Notes: generated from the letters alone by a model not told the origin. 64,000 nt of DNA from Paraphoma chrysanthemicola (GCA_020744225.1 JAGMWG010000009.1:620001-684000); one strand, 5' to 3'; shown: positions 1-11,530, numbered from the stretch's first letter. Program-made: numbers and translations.

Positions 1-657
1 CGCCGCGCAAGCTGGTCTTTACTTCGTGCCGTCAAACTGCCTCCACCGGGAATGGGCGGCGAAACTGAGTTCGCAGACAGTCGCACCGCATGGGACGAGT
101 TGGACCCGAGTCTCAAGCAAGAACTACTTGATCGCGACCTCATCGGCGCACACACACTCCTGCACTCCCGCAAACTCGGCTCACCCGCCTTCTTCGCAGA
201 CTTAGACCCATTATCGCAACCAATGTCCCGGCACAAAATCCTGCAACAACACACTCCCTCGGGCCGCATGAACTTGTACTTGTCAACGCACTGCCACCAC
301 CTCGAGACCTCATCATGCGAGCCCTTACTCGCCGCCGAAAGCGCGGCGCTGTTTCAACGCCTGCTGGAGCATGTGACGCAGCCCAAGTACGTCATGAGCG
401 TGGACTGGCTGAATGAGGGCGATATGGTGGCGTGGGATAATACGTGTGTGATGCATCGGGCCACGGGCGGAAGTTATGAGGGCAAGTTTGTGAGAGATGT
501 AAGGAGGACGACGGTGCATGATTCGAGTCCGACGGCGTGGGGGTTGAATGAGGGTATGCAGGCGAGGGGGTTTGAGTTGCAGAAGACGATGGGGGATGGG
601 AAGGGGAAGAAGGTGGGTGAAGACGGGGAGACCAGGAGGGATGGGGTTGAGGCGTAG
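1..657 (+). CDS. TauD/TfdA-family 2-oxoglutarate/Fe(II) dioxygenase, 3' part
   Basis: The reading frame is already open at base 1 and runs to TAG at 655-657, so the 5' end lies outside the window. The segment LPPPGMGGETEFAD followed by AWDEL is the typical TauD core 'P..GG.T.F.D...A...L'. The distal iron-binding His is in 'MHRATGG' (about base 450), and the basic stretch RDVRRTT that binds 2-oxoglutarate follows. The HxD motif with the other two iron ligands should lie upstream of the window. The family hydroxylates small organic acids such as sulfonates or aryloxy acids; the substrate cannot be told from this half. The last 35 residues are Gly/Lys/Asp-rich and probably disordered. Codons before the first in-window ATG (52) already match the family, so that ATG is internal. 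Confidence 0.85.
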   Translation, partial: RRASWSLLRAVKLPPPGMGGETEFADSRTAWDELDPSLKQELLDRDLIGAHTLLHSRKLGSPAFFADLDPLSQPMSRHKILQQHTPSGRMNLYLSTHCHHLETSSCEPLLAAESAALFQRLLEHVTQPKYVMSVDWLNEGDMVAWDNTCVMHRATGGSYEGKFVRDVRRTTVHDSSPTAWGLNEGMQARGFELQKTMGDGKGKKVGEDGETRRDGVEA

Positions 658-1193
658 AGATGGGCGGATGGAGTGGTAGGGTCTGATTGTTACTAGTATG
701 GCGGGGAATAGCTCTGATTATGTCTGAGGGAGGGCTCATAGAGATGCTGAGATAATTATACGTTCACACACTGGATCAGCCATGACTAGGATGAAAGAAG
801 GTGCTAACTATGACGTATACTGAACCATGTTCTTCTGGAGAGAGACGAGAGATAGCATGACATATCACAGCACACAAAAGACATGAAGCGTTAGCGGTTT
901 TTTCGTGGATTTTCTGTCAAAATACGATATGAAACAATGACAATAAAGAACCGTGATGTTCTCGAAGCTCGTACGTGAAAGCGCGGTCCACAACGCAATA
1001 AGCCTGAAATGCCTAAGTGTCTGTGGTGCCCATGTGATATCGATGCTCCAATGTAAGCGACGTTTGTCTGCGAGTAACCCAACAAGCCTAAAAGCCAGGT
1101 CGCAACACTGAAATCCCATGCCATACCATATTCCGTCACCAAAGAAAGCCATAAAAGTCCTCCTGCCAAATCACCAAAGAACACCTTGAACAT
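658..1193. other. Intergenic, 3' ends of two convergent genes
   Basis: This stretch holds the 3' flanks of the dioxygenase gene and the convergent 681-aa gene. Short ORFs are present on the minus strand but have no recognisable domain. I see no RNA gene or repeat. Confidence 0.5.
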
Positions 1194-3239
1194 CTAGCGC
1201 CTACGACCCTCAGCAGCTCTGCGCTCAAAGTTCGTCAAAGCCTCACGCTGACGAGCTACACCAACGCTTGCCATGTCCTGCATGTTCATGCCAGCAAACA
1301 TGTTGGAACCAGCGCCAGTGTTGACAGACTGGGTGGGCCACTGACCGGTCTGCATGAAAGTGACGATCGGGTCGGTAGTCTGCACGACACCGGTGTTGGC
1401 AGGCTGGGTGAAAGCGTTGTTGGTCGGAGCGGCGCTCATGGAGACGGACGAGTCGAGGAAGGAGTTGGTAGCGTCGTTGTTGCCGCCAGGACCTAACATG
1501 TTGAAGGTAGCGTCGGTGGGTGTTAGACCAGTGTGCACGTAAGCGCCAAAGGAAGACGCGATAGGCGTGAGGCCGGTGTTCATGGTGTTGGTGAAGTCGA
1601 AGGTCTTATTCATGTCAAACATGTCGAAGTTGGCGGCCTGGTTGAAGTCGACGAAGTTGCCGGTCACGTTGCAGTCGGTGAAAGCGCCGGAGTCGCTGAG
1701 GTTGGGGATGTTGTTGGCATTGAGAAGGTCACCGAACATGTCTACGTCGCTGAAGACAATGCCGTTGCCAGACTTATCGCTGACTTTGCCGTTACCAGCG
1801 TCGCTGAGGTAGCTGTCGTGGCCACCGTTGTTGAGAAAGTCCTGGAAGCTGGGAGTCTGGTCGACTGGAGTCGCGGTATTGCTGTTGTTCATGGGAGTTG
1901 AAAGCTCATCGTAGGGCGTGGCCATGGTGTCACTGGCCTCGAAGTTGCGCATGATCTGTGCTTGAGGCGTCTGGGGAGCGAATACGGGCTCGTCGGAAGG
2001 CTCAGGCGAAGATTCATAGGGCTCATCAGAATCGACGGAGGGTGAGGAGGCTGCTGGGCTGTCTGTGGTGGCGTCGTGCTCAACAGGCTGGTTGAAATCG
2101 CCATTCATACCAGAGATGATAGCTTGAGTGATCATGTCGTCCGCAGCAGTCTCTTCCTGAGAAGACTGGCCGAAGTCGAGGTCGATGCCAGCGTTGAAGG
2201 TTGCTCCCTGGGCAGGTGAGGCCCAGCCAACAGCTTGCCCTGCAGCAGGAGAAGCCCAGCCGAGGTTCTGCTGACCGGTGGATGGGGTCCAGCCAGTGAC
2301 TTGTTCGGAGGGTTCAGCTGCGACGATGTTTGACTCTGGGCCGGATTCTGTGCGGTTCTTGATGGTCTCGTTCTGGGCGTGTGCGTTGATGATCTGATGG
2401 GCGATCTGCGCGAGTGAAGCTTGAAGTTCTTGCGCCATGGTGCCAGCCTTTGCGAGCTTTGTGCCAGTCTCTGGATCGAATCCTTGGAGCATAGGAAGAA
2501 GTAGACGGGCCTTGTCCTGTGTAGGGAAGTATTCGAAGTCACCAGCAAGGAGGTCTGACATGCTGAGGTGCTTCTTTGGGCGCTGGGGTTGCTGGGTCGT
2601 CTTCTTGGCAGCAGGAGTGCGCTTTTTGGTGGGAGCGCGAGCCTTCTTCGCAGGCTTTGGTGCAGGAGTGGGCGTAGTGATGGTTGCAGCTGGACTTGAA
2701 GAAGAGTTCTGGTTAGGAATCGATATCGCACCAATGGTGCGACGGACGTCTGAACCCACACCAGGGCTCCAAAGTGCCTCCACCGTGCCAGGGCTCGATC
2801 TCTTCGCTGGTGAGATGTTGAGATCTGTGACCTGGGATGACTTTCTCTTGCGAGGAGGGGTCTTTGGAGGAGCCGTAGGCGGCTCAACTCGGTCGGGATT
2901 ACCACCCATGGCCATCACCATGGCCTTCAGACGAGCGATCTCAGCGGACGACGCCTCGACTGGGAGTTCCTTCGCAGCAGGGGTGAGCGACGAAACCTCA
3001 CCTCCTGCGACCTCGCGGAGGTCGTCACCTGGCTGGTACGCCGCAAGGGCGGCGAAGTCAAGATGCTGAAACTCATCTTGACCTTGCATTCCAGCCGGGA
3101 CGGCGCTGGAATCCTGATTGGGGAGGTTCTCACCACCCTCAGCGGGCGCAAAGGCGCCGTTGAAGTTGGCGTTGATGTCGCCGTCGAAGCCGCCGCCGAA
3201 GAGCTCGGCATCAAGGTTGGAGGTGTATGTGGTTGTCAT
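1194..3239 (-). CDS. Low-complexity, probably nuclear protein of unknown function (681 aa)
   Basis: A single uninterrupted 681-codon frame with ATG at 3237-3239. I do not recognise the family. Visible features are: an acidic/Asn-Gly-rich N-terminus; a short helical stretch around residues 98-112 (SAEIARLKAMVMAMGG); a basic Lys/Pro/Thr-rich region around 190-225 containing KKARAPTKKR, resembling a nuclear-localisation or AT-hook-like segment; a block just after it (MSDLLAGDFEYFPTQDKAR) that looks folded and conserved; a small repeat of the type 'GWASPA.GQ'; then a long Ser/Thr/Asn/Phe-rich tail. This architecture (basic patch plus acidic, Phe-containing disordered tail) would suit a transcription or chromatin factor, but that is inference. 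No intron is needed. Confidence 0.7.
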   Translation of the reverse strand: MTTTYTSNLDAELFGGGFDGDINANFNGAFAPAEGGENLPNQDSSAVPAGMQGQDEFQHLDFAALAAYQPGDDLREVAGGEVSSLTPAAKELPVEASSAEIARLKAMVMAMGGNPDRVEPPTAPPKTPPRKRKSSQVTDLNISPAKRSSPGTVEALWSPGVGSDVRRTIGAISIPNQNSSSSPAATITTPTPAPKPAKKARAPTKKRTPAAKKTTQQPQRPKKHLSMSDLLAGDFEYFPTQDKARLLLPMLQGFDPETGTKLAKAGTMAQELQASLAQIAHQIINAHAQNETIKNRTESGPESNIVAAEPSEQVTGWTPSTGQQNLGWASPAAGQAVGWASPAQGATFNAGIDLDFGQSSQEETAADDMITQAIISGMNGDFNQPVEHDATTDSPAASSPSVDSDEPYESSPEPSDEPVFAPQTPQAQIMRNFEASDTMATPYDELSTPMNNSNTATPVDQTPSFQDFLNNGGHDSYLSDAGNGKVSDKSGNGIVFSDVDMFGDLLNANNIPNLSDSGAFTDCNVTGNFVDFNQAANFDMFDMNKTFDFTNTMNTGLTPIASSFGAYVHTGLTPTDATFNMLGPGGNNDATNSFLDSSVSMSAAPTNNAFTQPANTGVVQTTDPIVTFMQTGQWPTQSVNTGAGSNMFAGMNMQDMASVGVARQREALTNFERRAAEGRRR

Positions 3240-4864
3240 GGTGGTGGATGGTGGTTGATAGTGGTGTAGTTGATTGAATGTAGTGATGGTCGATCAATGG
3301 AAGATAGCAAGTGGAGTGTAGAAGTTAAGGCTCAAATTTGACTTGGGAAGTTGAAAAGCTCGTCTTTGTGGGTGGCTGGGAGTTAAGTAAGCTATCGGAG
3401 CTCCTGAATGGTTCCTTCATCGCTAGACAGCGCGCTGGAGTCTCCATCGTGGCCCAGATAGGGAAGCTTTTGACTGTATCAGGCAACGCGCCCTTGAACG
3501 ACGACAGCAGATTGGCCCAGCCTCCTCGAAAAGCCTTTTGCACGGAGTACGCGTGACTTGACGGCCGCAGGAAGGTGGCTGAAGGTGGAGATAGCGTTTC
3601 AAGTTGCAGCTCTCTTTCACCTCCACCAGATGCGGGACCCAGCCTGAGCTGCTGGTGTGGGTGGGCGCTCAATAACGGCGACAATAGAGAACGGAATAGT
3701 AGAAGAGAGCTTTAGTGATCGAATGCTCGTGTTGTCTGGGTGTGTGCAAGAGTGACACCACTGTGAAGGTGAGGGACATCCGAGCGGCCCAGTTCGCTCG
3801 ACCGAGGGCATCTCTGCACCATTAGCCATGATTTGAGAACACCGAATGTCCACAGCTTACAGAGGCCTAATTTCGGTCTGCCCCGCAGTGTGAGACTCCG
3901 TGAGCACGCCTGATAGATCTCGCAGGGCGAGAGAAGCGCAGAGCGTGACCTGCACTCACACCACAACACAACAAGCGTAAAATGGTATAAGAGATGCGAG
4001 AAGAACACAGAAGAGCAGATACACTTGAGAACCATCTGTATACAGACAGCTGGACATTGAATGGCCGTCACGTCCTCACTGATGTTGCAAACGTGGAAAT
4101 GGCGGTGACGTCATGGGCGAACGAGGAGCGGTGCGACTGCGCAGCTATACGGACACCACCATTGGTAGAACCAAATATTGGAAGCTCAAAGCATGCGACG
4201 TCGTCGTTCTTTGTAGTATGGCTGAGGGGCGCGATGGCAGTGAGATGACGGGGGGTGCAATGTGTGTCAAGGCATGCTGAGAAGCAAGCTGGCGGCGCAG
4301 GAGATACACTCATGTCGACAATGCCGCTAGCAGCAGCGCATTGCGAGGAACGAACTCGTATATCAATAAGATGAAATGCTACAGGAATAGACGCGATCAA
4401 TACGGTTAAATGCTCCTGGTCAATGTCACACAAACCAATCATCGTGCGCGTCGTGACAAAGCGTGCCTCGAACCATCCTAGCGTGCACCGGTGTGACGAG
4501 CCAAAGTCAACCTCATGAGCCATCTCCATCCCCATCGTATCGCATTTGAGTTCGTTGGTATTCCTTCGTCGCGCATTGCCCCCTCCTCGTGTCCTTCATG
4601 CCAGGCGCGTCCTGACGCGTTCGTAGACGGCACTGCTGGCGCCTCCGACGTCGACGCTCTGCACGTGAACGGTGGCACATCGCGGCTGCTGGATCTCGTT
4701 CCGTCATGCCTCGTGGACATTATCACTTCCTATATTTCGTTCATGTCTCTCCTTGCTGTCTAGCTGCGACTCGGAGACAATCTGAAGGCTCTAGAGTCGA
4801 CGTTGCGCGTAGGGCATGCGCGGCAGGTGGGGACTGATGACAACAGCTGTCTATCTATCTGGCC
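3240..4864. other. Intergenic region upstream of the 681-aa gene
   Basis: This 1.6-kb stretch separates the start of the 681-aa gene from the 3' end of the coiled-coil gene on the same strand. It must contain the promoter and leader of the former. Several ORFs of 60-155 codons overlap on both strands, none with a recognisable motif or convincing splice pattern. I see no repeat or RNA gene. Confidence 0.5.
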
Positions 4865-7600
4865 CTAGTGCTCCGGAGGCTTCCGCAGATCGTTCTCTTG
4901 TTTGTATTGTTGGGGGAAATGCTGGACGATTTCCGGGTCCATGTCCTCATACTGGGACTTCGTCATGCCTTTGAATTGCAAGTATCGAGAATCCCACGCT
5001 GGACGGGCTGTGCCCGCTGCTGTTGGTGCAAACTTGCCCACGCACGAATTTTGCGCGGCGGTTGGTATTTTGGTGACATCAGCTCGAGGCTTTCGCACCT
5101 TGGATGGGATCAGAGAGGGCGCCGAGATTTCGGCAGCCTTGCGCTTTGTGAGATTGTCGGATTTGTGACGGTTCATCGTTATCTGGTTCAGAGGGCCGCG
5201 GGGCCGAGTTGATACATCCGCCAACAGTTCACCACTCTTGGGGATCCTTTGCGTTGAGCGGCGCTCTTGCTCTTCTAACGCCTGTCGAGCTTGGAACCGA
5301 ACGACCGCATCCTCTTCGGTGAACGGCTTGTACATCGGCTGCAACCATGTCTTCTCCTCGTTGAACACTGGGACTCAGCCCAGAGGACGCAACACACGCA
5401 ACGCGTCGTTGGTGGCTGGTACCCATCCAACTTTAAAGCCGAGCTCGTAGTACTCCGGTGGGATCTTGTCTGTGACGACTCCAGTAAGGGTAGTGTTCTC
5501 GCAGGCATAACGCAACGCAGCCCTTTCAGCGACGCGCTGGTTCCGAACAAGCTGCTCTTCGGGCTTGATGTCGCGACCCAATTCAGCATTGAGCTCTATG
5601 ATTTCTTGATACAGCGCCTCGGCCCTCGGAATGGCCTCATCGTAGTAAGCGGCGGCGAAGAATTCGAAGTTCTTCTGGGCCTTTGCCAATTCGTGGTCAG
5701 CTTCACCCAGCACACTTGCGACCTGTGCACGGCAGAATTCGACTTCCTCGCGCAACTCAGAGTTGTGTTTCTTGAGATCTTGGATCTGTTTTGTGGTATC
5801 CCGGAAATAGTCGTGGAGCTGGAGGCGGTCCTCGTCAGTCATATCGCCATTCTTGACAACAGCATTGTTGAGAAACTTGATCTCCACCTTTGATGAAGTC
5901 TTGTGTTCCCTCAAGACCTCCAGCTCCATGTCTTGTTGGTGTAGCTTTGCTTCCATGTCTCCGACCTGGCAGATGAGCTCAATGTACTCGTCATCAACTT
6001 TGTTTGCCGCACGTCGCTGAGCGGCATGATCATTCTCCATGGCGTTCATTTGAGCCTTCAGTCGATCATTCTCCAGAATGATATCCAATACTGCGGTTGG
6101 TATGGCTGGGGAAGCTTGCGGGATCTGCTGCCTCCTCAGATACTGCTGCACTCCATCGACTTGCACTCCGAGATCCTTCAATTCGTCATCACGGTGAGCC
6201 AATTTCTCCTCAAGCTTAGCATTCATCTTTACCAGTCCATAGGCTTGCTCCTGAGCCTTCTTCTCCTTGCCTATCTGAATGTCCCAATGATCTCGCTCTT
6301 GCTGCATCGATTCGAGAACATTCTCGATCTTCTCTTCAAGGATGATGTTCTGTCTACGGAGTTCATCATACTCGACGCGGAAATTATCGGCCTCTGAAAC
6401 TTTGGCACGGATGACTTCGTCTATGGTCGTAGCTCCTTGTACGGCTCGCGCCATTGCATCAGCAGTCGCTTCAAGTCGACACTTAGCTTTGGTGAGCCGC
6501 TCGATCTCGTCCTTTTGTGCCTGGATCGTGTCGCAAGCATCAAGATCCATTTGTCGGATTCTGGACTCTAGGTCCCTTTGTTTGGCCGACCAGGCTGTGC
6601 GATTGATCTCAGCAGTTCGAGCGAGCGACCGCAAATTTTCGGTGCCCTTCTCCCTGACTACGGCAAGGTCTTCTTCCTTCTCTTTCACAAGCACCATTGT
6701 TTGCTCAAGCTGAACATCCTTGGCGTGCAACGTCTTCTCGTAATCGGTTTTGACGACGGAGAGCGCACACTTATGATTGTCTTGTAGTTGTGCAATGCTG
6801 TGGTCTTTGGCTCTGAGCTGCACCTCTTTCTCTTCTTGAATGTCCTCAAAGTTCATTCGAAAGCTTCGAGCTCTTCTTCAGCTTCTTGTGAGCGGCATTT
6901 GGCTGCTTCGTAGCTCGAAAATGCCTCGTCTACCTTTTGCTTTGCGTAACGCTCCTTCAGCTGTTAGTAGCGCCCATCGACTTCATCCAGCTCACGTCCT
7001 ACTCGGTTGTTGAGAACTAACAGCGCAGAATTATTCTTCTCTTCCTCGCTCAGCGCTACTGCGAGCCCCTGGATCTTCTGCAGATCCGCCTTGTGGTAAT
7101 CGCAGCTAGATGACCGTCCGGTGGATGAGCCTGTATCACCGCCACCATATGGAGGCGGTGTAGAGCGATCGCTGACGTTGATGGAGGTATAAGTCGTAGT
7201 TGTGACGGAACCTTCGACATACTCGCGCGTGCGTACGGCGGCAGACAACTCGTTTGTGGCCAATTTGGATTTGAGGAGGATACTTGCGGCGATTGGCTTC
7301 TGTGAAGGGTTAGACCCACTCCATGGGTTTGAGCTGCTTGTACTAACTTTTGCAGGCGCTGCTCCCCGGGCTCAACTTGCGCCGTACTTTCGCCATATCA
7401 ATTGGCTTCGAAAGGGGAGCATTGATCTTGCGCATGCGCTGGATGTGTGCCTCCTTGGCCAACTCCTGGCGGCGGGAAATCTTCTGATGGTCCATCTGGT
7501 TGATCTCCTGGGTTTTCGGCGTCGCCTTGATGTCGGCGCGCTGGCAGGCAATGCTCTTCTGCGAGCGAATTGGACCAGGCATACTGATAGGTGCTTGCAA
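4865..7600 (-). pseudogene. Large coiled-coil protein gene with apparent stops and a frameshift
   Basis: Strong coiled-coil coding signal runs from about 7600 down to 4865. Exon 1 (7348 upward, in-frame ATG at 7582, true start uncertain) joins by a good 48-nt intron (7300-7347, GTTAGT...CTAACCCTTCACAG) to the next exon. The frame is then broken three times: TAA at 6964-6966 with heptad-like coding continuing in frame beyond it; a one-base shift near 6855-6885, where the frame runs into TGA one base from the ATG of a 493-codon ORF (5375-6856); and a TGA at 5375-5377 with the frame staying open for 167 more codons to 4865. Between the lesions the sequence is Glu/Lys/Gln/Leu-rich helix with conserved-looking islands (for example PEYYELGFKVGWVP). 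I found no intron of acceptable length that removes the stops. It could be a recent pseudogene, a gene with unrecognised introns, or carry sequencing errors. Function unknown. Confidence 0.55.
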
Positions 7601-8158
7601 ATTCGGTTTTGGTATGGAGACGATGTTGTTGGAGTTGAATGATCGTGCTGAGGGTGGGCTGTGGTGACCGAAAGCGTGAGTGCTGCAGAAGCGCTGGGTT
7701 TATGGGCTCATTGCTGGTCAACAACAGTGACGTACCATTGCGAACTCGAGGCAGCCCGGAGGCATCACGGGTAGTGAGAAGTGTCATTGGGAGGTATCCA
7801 GCTTTCACTCCGGGCATAGACCGTGACACGCATTTTGGCCAATGTGCGCATCCGCAACGTTTGCCGCCGCTTATGCACGAGATACTATATACGATGTCGT
7901 AACGATCAAGCGTATACACGAATCCGAAAACACTCATAAGGTTTTTCATGTCTCGTGGTATGATGGATCATGTAGTTTAGGCCTCGTTTGTCAGCGTGGT
8001 GTGTAGCAAGCTGTTTGTTCGGGCGTTTCTACGAGAAATTGTCGGCCAGCAGCAGGGCCTTATATCTGGGAAAAAGGAAGTGTTTAGCCTGGGGTAGAAC
8101 GGGAAGTTCGAAGGGTGTTATCGTTACAATGCTCGTTCTTTCTGTATGGACCTGGCCT
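7601..8158. other. Intergenic / leader of the coiled-coil gene
   Basis: The coding-like frame of the coiled-coil gene may extend up to about 7680. A possible further intron with GTACGT donor and CTGCAG acceptor lies at about 7680-7735, but I could not join it to an upstream ATG in phase. The rest shows nothing recognisable. Confidence 0.35.
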
Positions 8159-9003
8159 TCAGGAGTTGGCTGTGACGCTTTTCTTCTTTGTCGGTATGTA
8201 TATGCAACCGACCTCCTCGTAAAAGCCAGCATGCTTGCCACTCGTTGCTTTACCTAGATCCATGGATATCCTTCCGGCTTCCTTGAAGCCAAGCTTCTCA
8301 TAAAATGGTAGGGCTTCGACCGTCGACTCTACGTAGGCTGTATATCCTTCTCCTTCGCATCGATCAAGCGCCCAGGTTACCATTGACGTCCCAACTCCTC
8401 TCCGAGCATATGCAGCATCTACTGCTAGGTATGTGAGCTCTGGGTGGTAATATCAGCTTGAAAATAGTGAGATGGTATATCGGCGATTTCTTGCAGCTAC
8501 AGAGCTTATAGCCACTATATCAAGGAAGAAAGAATCGTTAACTGACCATATCGTGGACTCTCACCAATTATCTCTGCCTCGACTCTTGCAACTTCGACTA
8601 GCCATGGATCCAAGACTCTCCGATCTTTCGATTCAGACAATGGCCAGGTCGGGAAAACATGCTCATCTGGAAAGACTGGATGCGCCCACTTCGCAAAAGC
8701 GATGATTTGGGCATCATATATACTTTCTCGAACGACTGCTGAGTCCTTTCTGCCCATTCCATGGGCTTGTTCTGGTCCCTTGAGCGCTATCTCGTTGTCT
8801 TGATATCTCGCGACGAGCACTGTAGTTTTCGCATCCCCAATGTCAGCTAACGCTTTCGCCGCGACAGCTTGGCGGAGGTCGTGAAGTCCTTTATCATAAG
8901 TGTGGATTGCCCTGATGATGGCGTTCGAGCTGAATGCGTCCATGTGGATTTGCGTTATCCGAGGTACGTCATCAGGCTGAGCGATCTGCAAATGGAAGGA
9001 CAT
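8159..9003 (-). CDS. GNAT-family N-acetyltransferase (245 aa)
   Basis: Two exons, 8547-9003 and 8159-8439, separated by a 107-nt intron with donor GTCAGT and acceptor CCCAG; the join is in phase and gives YELTYLAVDAAYARRGVG. That last segment is the GNAT motif A with the acetyl-CoA pyrophosphate loop (R-R-G-V-G). The later segment LPFYEKLGFKEAG is motif B, the usual C-terminal 'A..FYEK.GF' signature. The N-terminus (FHLQIAQPDDVPRITQIHMDAF) also fits the family. Length is typical of fungal single-domain GNATs acting on small amines or on proteins; the substrate is not predictable. ATG at 9001-9003. Confidence 0.88.
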
Positions 9004-9487
9004 GGTATATATACCGCACGTTGCAGATTTCTCGGATCAGAACAATGGTACAAAGAGACTGGGCTGGAACTCCTGCAAAAACACGCTCGAGTAAGCTCAG
9101 ATACTTGCTCATCGATGGTGAGGCTGAGCTAACTCGTCACATGTGGCGTGCGCTGCTTGGCTCAAGTCGCATGAGGCTGTGCTCGAGTACTTGCTCAATG
9201 AAATGTGATGATATCGCTACGAATTTCCTCCCCCCCCCCCCCCCTCCCTTTTGTTAGGGATGCGGTAAGATAGTGCGCAGAAAGTGGGCCTGGTTTCATG
9301 GGCTATAATCTTCAGTTGTGCAATCCTCCGGTTCGTTGCGACCATTTGGCTTACTTCTTTCATTGTGTTCCAAAGTCCCAATCTGCGAGCATAAACGTAA
9401 CATTCTGGAAAACACTGGCCGTCATCATCAGCACGCCCTTCACAGCGACCTAACCTACTCAGCATCAATCCCGGGGACAACAATCCA
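9004..9487. other. Intergenic, with poly-C tract
   Basis: No gene is seen. It contains a homopolymer C tract, listed separately, and the upstream region of the GNAT gene. Confidence 0.5.
9230..9244. repeat. Poly-C tract (15 C)
   Basis: Fifteen consecutive C on the plus strand, inside a pyrimidine-rich stretch. Length is prone to slippage and to sequencing error. Confidence 0.9.
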
Positions 9488-10301
9488 TCAAACAACAGCC
9501 CCCCTTAGATCTGCTACCATCATCCCAGCTTGAGTCGTCTTCTTCGTAGTACTTGTCTTTAAGAAGCAATTGGCCCGATACGTCTGGTAGAAAAAACTCA
9601 TATTTTCCGAGAATACAACCCCTACACACTTTTGGCCATAGTTAATGGCACTTGTCCGAATACATGACTCCAAGCAGTGCTGCAGTGTGTAAGCCACAGA
9701 ACCTGCGATATCGTTACCGCCGGCGTCCGTCCCTGGGTTGCATGAGAACTCCCAGACCGTATTGTCTACAGTGACTTGAAAGCGGTTATAGGAGTTGCAA
9801 GTGCCGTTCACGCGCAGGATATTATTAGGCACTTCAGGAGTGTACGTTTTGTCGGACGCTGCGGAGCTCGATGTTGGGCTACCCGACGTGGCTGAAGAGT
9901 GAACGCTCGACGGAACCACGCTGACCACCGCCGTGGCCTGAGCCAGGCCATACGCTTTTGATCTATGAACACTGTAAGTAGCTTGATTGCAAATGTCAAA
10001 GTCTGCAAAATTTGAAGTCGGTCGACACTGACTTAGCGTTTTGCACTGCGAGAGATCCTCCAATACCTCCGCCAACAGCAGCTGCGATCACAACGGCAAG
10101 CAGTACCAGGACGAGCCAAAAGGTCTGACGCCGGAGCCCGAATATCCTCGGAGTTATTTCAGCATGTGGGCCATGGTATGTTTGCACGTATGATGGTGCT
10201 GGAGGATCCTGCGAGGACTGGAACACTTCCGGCCCATCAGAGTACATCACTTGAGGTGATGCTGGCGCCATGACTTGCGACATGATCGGGTTAGGTTTCA
10301 T
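9488..10301 (-). CDS. Single-pass membrane protein with apple/PAN-like cysteine-rich domain, copy A (247 aa)
   Basis: Exons 10033-10301 and 9488-9962 flank a 70-nt intron (GTCAGT...TTCATAG). The N-terminus is a proline-rich, signal-less cytosolic segment with a FGLRRQTFW motif just before one hydrophobic helix (about residues 58-80, ending in a Gly-rich GGGIGG). After that comes a Ser/Thr-rich stalk and a domain with six regularly spaced cysteines (GTCNSY, FSCNPG, QHCLESCI, QKCVGV, ANCFLK) plus the 'G.DI' element seen in fungal PAN/apple-like domains. The topology is probably type II, with the Cys-rich domain outside. It is a paralogue of the gene at 11531-12371, with the intron at the same place and phase. 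The second ATG (10283, MSQV...) matches the paralogue's start better. Ligand unknown; PAN/apple domains usually bind protein or carbohydrate. Confidence 0.78.
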
Positions 10302-11530
10302 CGTAAGCGGATCCTATTACGCAGATATTGCAAAATCATCGAACTGTATATAAGGTTGAGGGAAACGGCCATGACCACCTGCAGGCTGATCAGCGTCCTC
10401 TTTAACGAGATTGGCTTGCAAGCAGCGTAAGACTAGTGGCTCGGAGCTACTGCCAAGATACTTGTCTTACTTCAGAAGCATTCGTGAGGCAAGGCTGAAC
10501 TGTTCACTCATTATCATTTTCATGCCAACCAAGAATTTGGAAAGCTTGACGTCTTTCGCTCGATGACTCTGTCAGATCTGCGTAATCGATCTGAGACGCT
10601 GAATCCCGACGTAAAATTTGTGATTCATCTTTTCATTTTATGTTCTGAAAGGAGGACACGAGAGCTGAGCAAACGCTGAAGGTGGAAGATGCCGTTTCTT
10701 AGCGTCGCGATTGCAGATATGTGGCGCGCACCTTCCTCCAATGCAGTGAACATGACACATCAAGCAAGCCCCTACGGCCCGATCATCTCGCCACCAAAAT
10801 TCTGGTCACGATCCATGGTTCAAGAAATGCTGGCTGCCAGCGAGGGTACGATAGAAATCAAGGGTCGAGAAGAGAACCACAGGTGGGTAAAGCGCAGGTG
10901 GATATGGTCAGTATTGACCAGGTTCAGAACGCACAAACTAAAGACGACAAGCATGATGCTCATAGCATCTCGTCGCCTGGGTGAAGAACCCTGGCTAAGT
11001 TCGACCAATGAACACTCCGTGTTGGACAATGCTTAAGCCCTTGATTGGTCAAACTTTGGCAGGCATCTTGCTCGAGCTGACGGGTCGCAGGACCTAAAAA
11101 GAAAGTTAAGGCGGGGTCGCATCGACAAAGATCGCAGCCGCCCGCAGCTCAAGGCCAATCAACGACCAAGGTGGCGGATGCAAAGCTGAATTCCACCATT
11201 TGCGAAGCATTTAAACGATCCATCAGTGTTGAAGATGTGTTCCTCAGATTACTATCAAGTCTGGCAAATTTGATCAAGTACAATTTCATACTCGTCGCGA
11301 CTGGATCGAGAAGTAGCCACATAGGAAACGCAATATACATCAGCTGACTAGTATCTTCATGGTAAGTCTGCTGGGCCCAAGGCTCGAACTGACTGACTCC
11401 GACCAATGCCGTGAAGCTGGCTAAAACTATTCCTACCTCCTCTCGACTATGTATGCTAAGAACCATCTTTGGAAGGAAGTGCGCCAAGGCCCAAACATAT
11501 GGCTAACTCGTACATCCGCGCCCCCACAAC
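10302..11530. other. Intergenic between the two apple-like paralogues
   Basis: ORFs of 69-115 codons are present on both strands with no domain and no similarity to the flanking paralogues. The part just above 10301 is the promoter of copy A. A possible degraded third copy was looked for by eye and not seen. Confidence 0.4.
10347..10354 (-). promoter_or_regulatory. TATA-like element of apple-like gene A
   Basis: Reads CTTATATA on the minus strand, about 46 bases before the ATG at 10301. Position suggests a core promoter or a short leader; not tested. Confidence 0.35.

Noticed and set aside
2132..2905. 257-codon minus-strand ORF
   Set aside because: Lies within the 681-aa gene in another frame; Arg/Ser/Leu-rich shadow.
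4068..4535. 155-codon minus-strand ORF
   Set aside because: No domain, no splice partners, and overlapped by other ORFs of similar quality.
11149..11487. 112-codon ORF between the apple-like paralogues
   Set aside because: It has a hydrophobic segment but no match to the paralogues and no splice connection.
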